Shown: piece by piece, positions 35,913 through 43,326 of the stretch
Numbering within the stretch: position 1 is the stretch's first letter
How the letters are laid out: each line of letters opens with the position of its first letter
Origin: Caldilineaceae bacterium SB0664_bin_27
GTDB taxonomy: Bacteria > Chloroflexota > Anaerolineae > Caldilineales > Caldilineaceae
Direction of reading: 5' to 3'
DNA length: 43,326 bases
Assembly (NCBI GenBank): GCA_009838625.1
Contig: VXRG01000150.1
Coordinates: 1-43,326 of the forward strand
Notes under the pieces: model-generated
What the model saw: only the letters and a program-made list of their open reading frames with translations
What the model was told of the DNA's origin: nothing
Database searches by the model: none
Position numbers and translations under genes: made by a program

Positions 35913-37328
35913 TTAAGACTCTCCTGATTTCGCGCTTTTCAGCGCCCGCTCTTGCTGCAACGCCTCCTGACTGGGTCGCCCGATGCGTAGATTGTCGTAC
36001 GCCTGTTGCGAACTGGTGAAGTAATCGATGCCCTCGATATCGTGCCAGCCGGGCTGGTGGTGGATGGGATTGGGCAGCCCGGACTCGGCCTCCCGCTTGC
36101 TCACCCAGGACTCCAGCCGCGCCGTTAAGGCGGATACAACTTCGGGCAGTTCGCCGGCCAGGTTGCAGGTTTCCTCCGGGTCCTCGACCAGGTTGTACAG
36201 CTCTACCGGGGGCATGAAGTGGAAATCCGGCTCGAGCGCGCGGATCAACTTCCACTGCGGCGTCCGCCATCCGTGTTTCCGCATCCAGGCACACTCGGTG
36301 ATGTAGATTTCGCTCTCATGTGACGCAACCTCGCCCTCAATCATCGGCAGCAGAGAGCGACCGTCGAAGTCGATGCCGGCGTCTATTTCAGCGAGTTCGA
36401 GAATCGTTGGGACCAGGTCTTTGTGCTGGTTGTAGCCGGCTACCCGCATACCGGACGGCACCTTGGGCGGATAGCGCAGCATCAGAGGCACATGTAGCAC
36501 ATTGTCGTAGAGGCCGTGGTGATCGTACCAGAAGCCGTGTTCGTCAAGCTCCTCGCCGTGGTCGCCGTTGACGGCAACGATTGTCTCGTCAAAGATGCCG
36601 AGCGCCTCGAGCGCGGTGAAGATTGACTGAATACACGCGTCCATATAGGCGATTGCCCCTTCATACTGGGCATTTACGTAGTTGCGGTCGCTGATCCCTG
36701 GCGGCAGCATGTCGATGAGCGTATGCTTGAACGGCTCGAAGGCGAAGACCGGTTCCATCGACCGGTTGTCGGGATCGCTTTCGTTTCCATGATAGAAGAT
36801 GCGCTCGAAAGGCTGCGGCGGAAGGTAGGGGGAATGCGGGTCCATGTGGCGCAGGAAGAGAAAGAACGGCTTGTCTGCGGCCGCAAGGCGGTCGAGTGCG
36901 GGCAGCGCCAGCTCATTCAACCGCTGCGCCTTGGGCACGCGGCCGTCAGACCAGCTTCCCATCTGCGGGAAGTTCAGATAGTCGTCGAAGCCCCTGGCGC
37001 TGGCCCTGCGCGACAAGCCCACCGAGACAGTGGAATAGCCTTGGGCGCGCAAGATTTCGGCCAGTGTCTTTACTTCCGGCCGCAGTGGGCCCTTGGGACG
37101 ATGCGCCACCAGCTGCGAGGTGAAGATATCCATGCCCGTCAGCATCATCCCGTAGGCGCTGGTCGTCGGGATATGGGGGCTGAATGTGTTCTCGAAGAGC
37201 ACGCCCTGGGAGGCAAAACGATCCAGACGGGGCGTGGTCAGCCGGTCGTATCCATAGCAACTGAGGTGGTCGGCCCGAAGAGAGTCGATGCCGAGTATGA
37301 CGATGTTCGGTTTCCCAGACGAAGCCAT
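35913..37328 (-). CDS. Sulfatase-fold hydrolase without formylglycine motif (copy 2)
   Basis: The 471-residue protein has the alkaline-phosphatase-superfamily sulfatase fold: PNIVILGIDSLRADHLSCYGY at the start (metal Asp15) and AVNGDHGEELDEHGFW with the second metal pair. The catalytic position is T55-T-S-A-Y59 (HIPTTSAYGMMLTG), so Cys/Ser and the C-x-P-S-R motif for formylglycine are absent; Thr may act as nucleophile or the activity is lost. No signal peptide is seen. The ATG at 37328 fits the family start and lies 16 nt after a close paralogue, from which it probably arose by tandem duplication. It could be a phosphodiesterase or phosphoesterase instead of a sulfatase. Confidence 0.82.
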   Translation of the reverse strand: MASSGKPNIVILGIDSLRADHLSCYGYDRLTTPRLDRFASQGVLFENTFSPHIPTTSAYGMMLTGMDIFTSQLVAHRPKGPLRPEVKTLAEILRAQGYSTVSVGLSRRASARGFDDYLNFPQMGSWSDGRVPKAQRLNELALPALDRLAAADKPFFLFLRHMDPHSPYLPPQPFERIFYHGNESDPDNRSMEPVFAFEPFKHTLIDMLPPGISDRNYVNAQYEGAIAYMDACIQSIFTALEALGIFDETIVAVNGDHGEELDEHGFWYDHHGLYDNVLHVPLMLRYPPKVPSGMRVAGYNQHKDLVPTILELAEIDAGIDFDGRSLLPMIEGEVASHESEIYITECAWMRKHGWRTPQWKLIRALEPDFHFMPPVELYNLVEDPEETCNLAGELPEVVSALTARLESWVSKREAESGLPNPIHHQPGWHDIEGIDYFTSSQQAYDNLRIGRPSQEALQQERALKSAKSGES

Positions 37329-37344
37329 TACGTCTTTCTTGCCC

Positions 37345-38754
37345 CTATTCCTCTTCCTCGACCTCTCGCGACTTGGCCTGGAGACGGCGGGCCGCGCTGG
37401 CATCGCCGATGTAGAGCGAGTCGTAGGCCTGTTGCGAACTGGTGAAAGGACCGACCCCTTTGAGGCCGTGCCAGTCGCCCTGGTGGTGGATCGGGTTCGG
37501 GAGCCCGGTCTCCGCTTCGCGTTTGGCCACCCAGGCGTCCAACCGCGCAGTCAAGGCCGCCACGACGCCGGGCAGTTCGTCGGCAAGATTGCAGTTTTCC
37601 AAGGGATCTTCGACCAGGTTGTAGAGCTCCACCGGCGGCTTGAAATGGAAGTCCGGCTCCAGTGCCAGCATCAGTTTCCATTGGGGCGTGCGCCATCCGT
37701 GTTTGCGCATCCATGTACATTCGGTGATGTAGATTTCGCTCTCGTGGGAAGCGACCTGTCCATCAACCATCGGCAGGAGGGAGCGCCCATCGAAGTCGAT
37801 GCCGGCGTCGATGCCGGCCAGTTCGAGCAGGGTGGGCACGAGGTCCTTGTGCTGGTTGAAGCCGGACACGCGGTGGTGGGCCGGCAGCTTGGGCGGGTAG
37901 CGCAATAACAACGGCACGTGCAGGACGTTGTCATAGATGCCGTGGTGATCGAACCAGCACTCGTGATCGTAGAGTGTCTCGCCGTGGTCGCCGTTGATCG
38001 CCACGATAGTTTCGTCGAAGATCCCGTGCTCCTCTAGCGCAGTGAAGATCGACTGGATCGCAGCATCCATGTATGCGATTGAGCCGTCATATTGGGCGAT
38101 GACATAGTCCTTGTCCGTGATGCCCGGCGGCAGCCACGAGGCGAGAAAGTCGCGGAAGGGCTTAAACGCGAGCACAGGCTCCATCGACTTGTTGCTCGGA
38201 TCGCACTCGTCACCGTGAAAGAACATGCGCTCGTAGGGCTCGGGCGGCAGGTAGGGCGCGTGGGGGTCCATGTGACGCAGAAAGAGGAAAAAGGGTTTGT
38301 CTTCCGCCACCATGCGATCGATCGCGGGAATCGCCTGTTCGTTCAGTCGCTGGGCTTTCGGCTGCCGACCCTCCTCCCAGGAACCCCAGGCCTGGTAGCT
38401 GAGATACTCGTCGAATCCTCTACTGCTGGGGTTGCCGTCGAAGCCGACGCAGATGGTGTGGTAGCCCTCGTCGCGCAAGATCTCTGCCAGCGTCTTCACT
38501 TCCGGGCGCAAGGGACCCTGGTGGCGGAGGGCCACGACCTGTGTCGAGAAGACGTCCATGCCGGTCAGCATGGAGGCGTAAGCGCTGGTTGTGGGAATAT
38601 GAGCGCTGAAAGTGTTCTCGAAGAGGACACCTTGAGCGGCGAATTGGTCCAGGTAGGGGCTGGTAAGCCGTTCGTATCCATAGCAACTCATGTGATCGGC
38701 ATGTAACGAGTCGATGCCGAACAGGACGATATTCGGTTTAGCGTTCGATGCCAT
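37345..38754 (-). CDS. Sulfatase-fold hydrolase without formylglycine motif (copy 1)
   Basis: The 469-residue paralogue of the next gene shares long blocks such as QGVLFENTFS, GPLRPEVKTLAEIL and SSQQAYD. Metal residues are in NIVLFGIDSLHADH (Asp15) and INGDHGETLYDHECW. The nucleophile region again reads HIPTTSAYASMLTG, with T55 at the usual Cys position and no C-x-P-S-R. AAGGA lies 7 nt before the ATG at 38754; the frame reads on upstream to 39138 but that part is antisense to the MFS upstream region. It is the first gene of the ten-gene minus-strand run and is divergent from the MFS transporter. Confidence 0.83.
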   Translation of the reverse strand: MASNAKPNIVLFGIDSLHADHMSCYGYERLTSPYLDQFAAQGVLFENTFSAHIPTTSAYASMLTGMDVFSTQVVALRHQGPLRPEVKTLAEILRDEGYHTICVGFDGNPSSRGFDEYLSYQAWGSWEEGRQPKAQRLNEQAIPAIDRMVAEDKPFFLFLRHMDPHAPYLPPEPYERMFFHGDECDPSNKSMEPVLAFKPFRDFLASWLPPGITDKDYVIAQYDGSIAYMDAAIQSIFTALEEHGIFDETIVAINGDHGETLYDHECWFDHHGIYDNVLHVPLLLRYPPKLPAHHRVSGFNQHKDLVPTLLELAGIDAGIDFDGRSLLPMVDGQVASHESEIYITECTWMRKHGWRTPQWKLMLALEPDFHFKPPVELYNLVEDPLENCNLADELPGVVAALTARLDAWVAKREAETGLPNPIHHQGDWHGLKGVGPFTSSQQAYDSLYIGDASAARRLQAKSREVEEEE

Positions 38755-39106
38755 CGCGCTTTCCTTCGCAATTGGTGAGCTGACGGATCTCAGTAGTGGA
38801 GCGCAGGAGCCGAACCGGTACGGCAGCTGGCTCAGGAGAGTCTTCTGTATCGAGGTGGAGGATTCAACTCTGACGGTCGAAAACAACTGTTCCCGGCTCA
38901 GACCGGTTGAACCGTACCACAACCCCCATTTCGCCGCAAGAATCTGCCTCAATATTCCTTTCAAGCCGCCGATGCGACGGAGAGGAAGAGAGTGGTCCGG
39001 TAGTGTCAGAACTGTCCGCAATTGCTCTTTGCCTGATGACTGTTTACAATGTACCCTACGCCATCCAAGTGCAGGACCTCCTGCCCCCGGACTGCGAAGA
39101 GTCCGG
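38755..39106. other. Divergent promoter region between sulfatase-like and MFS genes
   Basis: No supported gene in 352 nt. It holds the MFS promoter (39022-39050), an 11-nt inverted site CGGTT-G-AACCG (38904-38914) and two oppositely placed AACCGGT words (38813-38819 and 38902-38908), about 90 nt apart. A shared regulator of both genes is possible but not shown. Confidence 0.4.
39022..39050 (+). promoter_or_regulatory. Sigma70-type promoter for the MFS gene
   Basis: TTGCTC (39022-39027) and TACAAT (39045-39050) are separated by 17 nt. Transcription would begin near 39057, about 50 nt before the ATG at 39107. Confidence 0.5.
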
Positions 39107-40438
39107 ATGGTCGGACTTGTGAAAGACTCGTACCCCATGATACGGATGTCCCCCGTTCAGCGGCGGCTCATCATCACGCTTTTCGTGGTCAGCAGCCTGA
39201 ACAGTGCCGCCATGATCGCCAGCTTCGTGCTGACCCCCATCATCTCCTACTCTCTCAGCGGCAGAATACAACTGATTGGCCTGCCCAACGCCCTGTCCAT
39301 GGTTGGTCGGGCCGGAGCTGGCTATCCTCTCGGCTGGCTGTTGGACAAGGCGGGCCGGCGCATCGGGCTGGCGGTGGGCCTTTCCTTTGTGATCTTTGGA
39401 ATGCTCGTTTCGGCGTCTGCAATCAGCGCCGGATCGCTGGTATTCTTTCTCGGAGGCGCCATTTTGCTGGGCGTAGGCCGGGCCGCGCTGGAGCAGACAC
39501 GCTACGCCGCGGCTGAGATCTTTCCGTTGGCGCAGCAGGCCAAAGTGATCGGGCTCATCGTGTTCGCCGGCACGGTGGGCGCCATCGGCGGCCCGCTCCT
39601 GGTGGAACCGGCAGTAGGAGTGGCCAGAGAGCGGGGATTCCATGAGCATGTAGGACCATTCTGGATCGGCGCGGCGTTGATGGTTATCGCACTCATACTC
39701 TTGCTAGTGGCGCTGCGGCCTGACCCGAAAGAGCTGGCCGAGCAGATCGCCCGGGAGGAAAACAGTGCAAAGGCAGCAGGGGGCTCGGAGGATGACTCGC
39801 TCGCGAACCAGGTCGGAGGCGAGGAGGCTTCCAGGGGGCTGAGGCAGGTCAAGAACTTGCTTAAGTTGCCGGACGTACAACTGGCGATGGCGGCGATGGC
39901 GATCGGCCAAATGGTCATGACACTGCTGATGGTTGTTACGCCGCTTCACATGAACCGCGCCGACTACAAGGCGGATGCGATATCCTACGTGCTGATGGCG
40001 CACACCCTGGGCATGTTCGGTCTCTCGGGTCTCAGCGGCTGGCTGGCGGGGCGCGTAGGCAAGGTGCCGATGATCTTTGCCGGAGCGCTCGTGCAGGTGC
40101 TGGCAGCGATCATGATGCCGCTCTCGACGGAGCTTCCGGTCCTGTTCGTCTCACTCTTTCTGCTCGGTCTGGGATGGAATTTCAGTTATATCGCAGGCTC
40201 CTCGCTGCTGTCGGCCGCGCTGGAAGGTTCGCGGCAAAGGGGGCGCGTTCAGGGCATCAACGAAGCGATGGTTGCTATCGCGTCTGCCTGTGGAAGTCTT
40301 GGTACCGGCAGCATCTATTCGGTCAGCGGAGTTGTGGCCGTGGCGGTCAGCGGAGTATTCTTCTCGGCGGCCCTGGGCGCTCTCGCGCTCTGGTTGGGAC
40401 GGCAGCACCTCTTTGCCCTGGCTACGGAACGGGGCTAG
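39107..40438 (+). CDS. MFS transporter
   Basis: The 443-residue polytopic protein has two six-helix bundles separated by an acidic cytoplasmic loop (about 200-245, Glu/Asp/Ser-rich). GWLLDKAGRRIG after helix 2 is the MFS loop motif, and GWLAGRVGKVP is its counterpart in the second half. Start options are ATG 39107 (GAAGAG 5 nt upstream, chosen), 39137 and 39146; all keep the first helix. It is divergent from the sulfatase-like run and convergent with the CTPSR sulfatase (74 nt), so it may import or export a compound these enzymes handle. The substrate is unknown. Confidence 0.85.
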   Translation: MVGLVKDSYPMIRMSPVQRRLIITLFVVSSLNSAAMIASFVLTPIISYSLSGRIQLIGLPNALSMVGRAGAGYPLGWLLDKAGRRIGLAVGLSFVIFGMLVSASAISAGSLVFFLGGAILLGVGRAALEQTRYAAAEIFPLAQQAKVIGLIVFAGTVGAIGGPLLVEPAVGVARERGFHEHVGPFWIGAALMVIALILLLVALRPDPKELAEQIAREENSAKAAGGSEDDSLANQVGGEEASRGLRQVKNLLKLPDVQLAMAAMAIGQMVMTLLMVVTPLHMNRADYKADAISYVLMAHTLGMFGLSGLSGWLAGRVGKVPMIFAGALVQVLAAIMMPLSTELPVLFVSLFLLGLGWNFSYIAGSSLLSAALEGSRQRGRVQGINEAMVAIASACGSLGTGSIYSVSGVVAVAVSGVFFSAALGALALWLGRQHLFALATERG

Positions 40439-40512
40439 GCTGCCGAAGTCCTCAAATTGCATCTTCAACTCTCTGGCAAGAGCCACATTTTGCTTCAGTA
40501 AGGGCTATGGCC

Positions 40513-41940
40513 TCACTGCCGCCAGGTTCCGGCGGCGGTTGGGTGGTCGTACGGCTGGTCGGCCACGCGCGCCTGCAGGCGGTGCAGCTCTTCGGTTAGT
40601 TCCTCAACAACGTCGGCATAAGCGGGTTCATCGTATACGTTGTTCAGTTCATAGGGGTCGGCATCGAGGTCGAACAGCTCCCACTCCGGCTCCTTGGACT
40701 CATCGATGACGCCAGGCTGATCCAGACCGTCGGCATAGTAGTAGATCAGCTTGTAACGCATTGTGCGAACACCGTAATGGGCGTAGACGTGGTGGTGTGC
40801 CAGGTGCATCCAATAGCGGTAGTACATCGACGTCTGCCAGCCCTGCGGCGCTTCTCCCGCAAGTAGAGGACAGAAGCTGGTCCCCTGGAAATGGTCCGGG
40901 ATTTTCAGGCCGGCGTATTCGAGCAGGGTAGGCGTGAAGTCGACGTTGAGCACCATCTGGTCGTTGACCGCCCCCGCGGCCACGGCACGCGGATAGCGGA
41001 TGATGAGCGGCATCCGCAGCGACTCCTCGTACATGAACCGCTTGTCATACCAGCCGTGGTCGCCCAGGAAAAAGCCCTGGTCGGACGTGTAGACCACGAT
41101 GGTGTTCTCCGCCAGCCCTTCCTCTTCCAGGTAGTCGAGCAGCCTACCCACGTTGTCATCGATGGAAGCTACGCAGCTCAGGTAGTCCTTGATGTAGCGC
41201 TGGTACTTCCACTTCTTTTCCTCCTCCGGTGTCAGGCCTTCAGGTGTGGGCTGTTTGAGATCGGTCAGCGTCATGTCGCGGTCGATGCGCATCTCGGCGG
41301 CGGCAGCCGCGGCGGCGCGGTTGCTGTAGTCGTCGTTGAAGGTCTCCGGGTAGGGGATCTCTTCGTCTTCATACATCAGCGCATGCTTCTCGTCCGGCTC
41401 CCAGGCGCGATGCGGCGCTTTGTGGTGGCACATGAGCATGAACGGCCGCTCCGGATCGCGCGCCCGGAGCCAGTCCAGCGAGAAATCGGTGATCAGGTCG
41501 GTGACGTAGCCGGGAAAGACTTTCCGCTCGCCCATCTCGATCATTTCGGGGTCGTGGTAAAGGCCCTGGCCCGGGAGTACGTTCCAATAGTCAAATCCGG
41601 TCGGATCGTTAACACCGCCGTGGCCCAAGTGCCATTTTCCGACGATAGCGGTCTGGTATCCCGCTGCCTGCAGCAATTTCGGCATAGTAACCTGCCGGCC
41701 GTCTAGGGTCGAGGCAAGCGTTGTCACGCCATTGATGTGGTTGTAGGTGCCGGTAAGGATGACGGCGCGGCTTGGCGTGCAGATCGAGTTAGTGCAGAAG
41801 CAGTTGTTGAAGCGCATGCCCTCGTCGGCGATGCGGTCGAGATGGGGGGTTTGGTTGATCCGGCTGCCGTAACAGCTCATGGCGTGTGAGGCGTGGTCGT
41901 CCGACATGACAAAGAGAATATTTGGACGCGAGTCGGGCAT
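40513..41940 (-). CDS. Type I sulfatase with canonical CTPSR motif
   Basis: The 475-residue S1-family sulfatase carries C54-T-P-S-R58 (NSICTPSRAVILTG), whose Cys is matured to formylglycine. Metal residues are D14/D15 (FVMSDDH) and the later YTSDQGFFLGDHGWYDKR block; GKWHLGHGG gives the conserved Lys/His. No signal peptide is present at the ATG 41940, which has AAGGA 8 nt upstream and fits the family start; the frame extends to 42075 without homology. An intracellular location is therefore expected unless the protein is exported by another route. It needs a formylglycine-generating enzyme, not in this window. The natural sulfate ester cannot be assigned. Confidence 0.9.
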   Translation of the reverse strand: MPDSRPNILFVMSDDHASHAMSCYGSRINQTPHLDRIADEGMRFNNCFCTNSICTPSRAVILTGTYNHINGVTTLASTLDGRQVTMPKLLQAAGYQTAIVGKWHLGHGGVNDPTGFDYWNVLPGQGLYHDPEMIEMGERKVFPGYVTDLITDFSLDWLRARDPERPFMLMCHHKAPHRAWEPDEKHALMYEDEEIPYPETFNDDYSNRAAAAAAAEMRIDRDMTLTDLKQPTPEGLTPEEEKKWKYQRYIKDYLSCVASIDDNVGRLLDYLEEEGLAENTIVVYTSDQGFFLGDHGWYDKRFMYEESLRMPLIIRYPRAVAAGAVNDQMVLNVDFTPTLLEYAGLKIPDHFQGTSFCPLLAGEAPQGWQTSMYYRYWMHLAHHHVYAHYGVRTMRYKLIYYYADGLDQPGVIDESKEPEWELFDLDADPYELNNVYDEPAYADVVEELTEELHRLQARVADQPYDHPTAAGTWRQ

Positions 41941-42203
41941 ATCAAGTCCTTTTGGAATCTCGTTTATGTTTTGACGTGTGGTCTGAGGAGCTGCTGTTTC
42001 AATCCGTTCACTGAGTTTGACGGGATAAGGGGGGACAGGCCCGGCCATGCTATCAGACAACAAATAAGTGGTCAAGCAGTAAGTGGAAGAGTGCAGTCCA
42101 GATTTAGGGCGGGAACAAAGGCGAAGCGCGAGGAACGGGGACTGCTGGCGCCTCTGCAGGAGATCGGATTGCGGGCTGGCCGCGGTGTTTTCGTTGGTTG
42201 AAT

Positions 42204-42751
42204 CATATGAAAGTTCGTCACTATTGGGATGCGTTCATATGTTTATTTTGGCTTGCGGGGACGGGCGGGGATGCGCGGACTTTGCCGATTTTGTACAGCT
42301 TTTGCGGGGGACTCCGGCCCATCATTTCCGTGGCTGACGGACGGTCTCTCGGAGGTGCGGCGGAGAGCGCGAAAGGGACCGCGAAGTCGTTGCATTTTCC
42401 CAAAAAGTGATGCATTACTGGATATTGGGGTCCTGACCAGAGAGAAAAAGGGCGAAAAACGGTGCGAAAGCAGTGCATCACTAGTGATGCATCACTTTCG
42501 CAAAAAATTGGCCCAAAAGCGGCGGCGATAGAGGCGTCGCGGGAGCGTGTTTTCGGGCTGATTCTGGCCGCAAAATCGGCGCGGAAATGTGGCTGTTCGC
42601 GGTTGGTGGTCTGTCCAGGGCGTACAGGTTTTGTACAAGTTTGCAGCACGGAGCAGAAAGGGAACGCCCCAAGCCTGGTTGCCTGCCGATGTATATGAAA
42701 CTCGTCCAATTTCGGAGAGTGCATCCCAATGTTTGTGCGAACTTTCATATA
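42204..42751. mobile_element. Non-coding element with hairpin-forming terminal inverted repeats (MITE-like)
   Basis: The left end (42205-42232) and the right end (42721-42750, reverse strand) share ATATGAAAGTTCG, a variable 6-8 nt and TTGGGATGC, so 22 positions match exactly in the same order. Each end also folds on itself: CATATGAA (42204-42211) with TTCATATG (42234-42241), and TATATGAAA (42692-42700) with TTTCATATA (42743-42751). A 38-bp palindrome lies at the midpoint. No transposase is encoded and no clear target duplication is seen. The middle arms are not symmetrical. It may be a MITE, a recombination site or a large structured DNA/RNA element. Confidence 0.6.
42464..42501. repeat. 38-bp near-perfect palindrome
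   Basis: GCGAAAG at 42464 and CTTTCGC ending at 42501 bound an inverted repeat with 16 of 19 positions matching. The inner 18 bp (TGCATCACTAGTGATGCA, 42474-42491) is perfect. TGATGCA also occurs at 42409-42415. It sits at the exact centre of the 42204-42751 element. Confidence 0.7.
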
Positions 42752-42981
42752 TCTCCGGCAGCGCAGGCGCCGCCTCAAACCACTGCGGTTCCGCCCTTCT
42801 TCGACCCTCTTGCTAACTGCGGCAATGCTGGCAGACCGGATAAGCTGCCATTGCCCTGCGAAAACGGTTGCATCCCGAATTCTCTACGGTAATCACACAA
42901 GAAATGGTGGATCCAGCCCATGCAACAGTTCGGCCCCACATGATAGAAAAAAATAAAATATCGTACCTCCCCCCTTAAACG

Positions 42982-43007
42982 AGGACAAAACAGGACAAAA
43001 CAGGACA
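42982..43007. repeat. 10-bp tandem repeat next to AT-rich patch
   Basis: Two full copies of AGGACAAAAC followed by AGGACA. An A/T-only-like stretch (AAAAAAATAAAATAT) lies about 25 nt to the left. The pattern is iteron-like, but too short to call an origin. Confidence 0.5.
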
Positions 43008-43213
43008 TCACCTTCAATTCCTTCACCCTTGAGCCGTCGAACTGAACGGATCGTTGATCTCTGTCAGCAAAGCAGTTTGCTTCCGAATACGGCCTGTCCG
43101 CGCAACGCCCCGCTGTCTCGCCGCGCCTATCCTCATTCAAGTGCCGCAGTCACTAATCACTAGGCGCTGGCCCCCAACCCCTGCCGCGCCCAAATCCGGG
43201 AAGCACCCGGCTG

Positions 43214-43258
43214 GAACTGCAGTGGTCAGAACTGCAGTGGTCAGAACGGCAGAAGTCA
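43214..43258. repeat. 15-bp tandem repeat, three copies
   Basis: GAACTGCAGTGGTCA occurs twice in tandem, followed by a third copy with changes (GAACGGCAGAAGTCA). GGTCAG-type words continue in degenerate form to the window end. The function is unknown. Confidence 0.6.
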
Positions 43259-43326
43259 GAGGTTAGTGGAGGCAGGGCTGGAATGGCAGGCACAATGCGG
43301 AATGCCAGCGGTCAGTGGAACGGAGG

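Larger units (their letters stand above)
41941..43326. other. Gene-free terminal region rich in repeats
   Basis: About 1.4 kb without a convincing gene: the reading frames present have no family likeness, no good start sites and overlap each other on both strands. The stretch contains the inverted element at 42204-42751 with its central palindrome, an AT-rich patch (42942-42960) followed by 10-bp tandem units (42982-43007), and a 15-bp tandem repeat (43214-43258). The promoter of the sulfatase gene at 41940 must lie at the left end but was not recognised. Confidence 0.55.

Noticed and set aside
8610-41940. The whole set of PhyH, Gfo and sulfatase genes as one integrated genomic island
   Set aside because: Housekeeping genes (lysZ, trxB, murJ, hisDC) lie in between and no integrase, tRNA or flanking repeats bound the region.
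42221-42778. 185-codon open frame on the minus strand
   Set aside because: It runs through the inverted element and palindrome, has no family likeness and no ribosome site, and overlaps other equally weak frames.
42775-43140. 121-codon minus-strand frame at the window end
   Set aside because: Composition is erratic, it crosses the AT-rich patch and tandem repeats, and no start signal or family match is seen.

Overview
The window reads as a bacterial chromosome segment of fairly high GC with gene-dense, mostly canonical coding. The best guess is an uncultured member of the Chloroflexota (Caldilineaceae/Anaerolineae-like, of the kind found with marine sponges), but this is inference with limited confidence. 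The basis is a LysW-type amino-acid kinase (LysZ) beside an ArgD/LysJ aminotransferase, a MurJ flippase, Pro/Thr-rich surface proteins with tandem beta-sandwich repeats, and a heavy expansion of phytanoyl-CoA dioxygenase-like (PhyH) enzymes, Gfo/Idh/MocA oxidoreductases and sulfatase-fold hydrolases. No rRNA, tRNA, CRISPR array, phage gene or transposase was seen.

Layout. 1-2.5 kb: two surface proteins sharing a ~100-residue repeat; the first is cut by the window edge. 2.8-8.6 kb: two convergent PhyH genes separated by a terminator, a GFOR-type oxidoreductase, an M81/MlrC-family metallopeptidase and an overlapping two-gene nucleotidyltransferase module. 8.6-12.7 kb (minus strand): a compact catabolic-looking operon of PhyH variant, DUF1445 hydro-lyase, Cys-nucleophile alpha/beta hydrolase and enolase-superfamily dehydratase. 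13.3-16.6 kb: a secreted SIMPL-domain protein, a remnant of an oligopeptide ABC-transporter ATPase, another PhyH variant and a Gfo-type oxidoreductase. 16.7-25.1 kb (minus strand): housekeeping genes, namely lysZ, the lysJ/argD-type aminotransferase, a VOC protein, trxB, murJ, an HExxH membrane-anchored putative peptidase and an aldose-epimerase-like DUF4432 protein. 25.2-28.8 kb (plus strand): an orphan TrkA-type protein followed by hisD-hisC, behind an extended -10 promoter.

29.0-38.8 kb (minus strand): a ten-gene co-directional run of two tandem sulfatase-like hydrolases lacking the formylglycine motif, a TIM-barrel sugar isomerase/epimerase, a PhyH, three Gfo/Idh/MocA enzymes with a solitary HicB-like gene between them, a DnaQ-like exonuclease and a Nudix hydrolase. 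A divergent MFS transporter and a canonical CTPSR sulfatase close the coding part at 41.9 kb. The PhyH, Gfo, isomerase, sulfatase and enolase genes together suggest oxidation, epimerisation and desulfation or ester cleavage of imported small sugars or polyol-like molecules, but no substrate can be read from sequence.

41.9-43.3 kb has no convincing gene. It holds the most unusual structure in the window: a ~550-bp non-coding element (42204-42751) with imperfect terminal inverted repeats, each terminus folding as its own hairpin, and a 38-bp palindrome almost exactly at its centre. Short tandem repeats follow it. Other points worth checking are PhyH proteins that have lost the iron-binding Asp, paired Thr-type sulfatase-like enzymes, a 26-bp perfect palindrome embedded in a coding region, and the overlapping nucleotidyltransferase pair.
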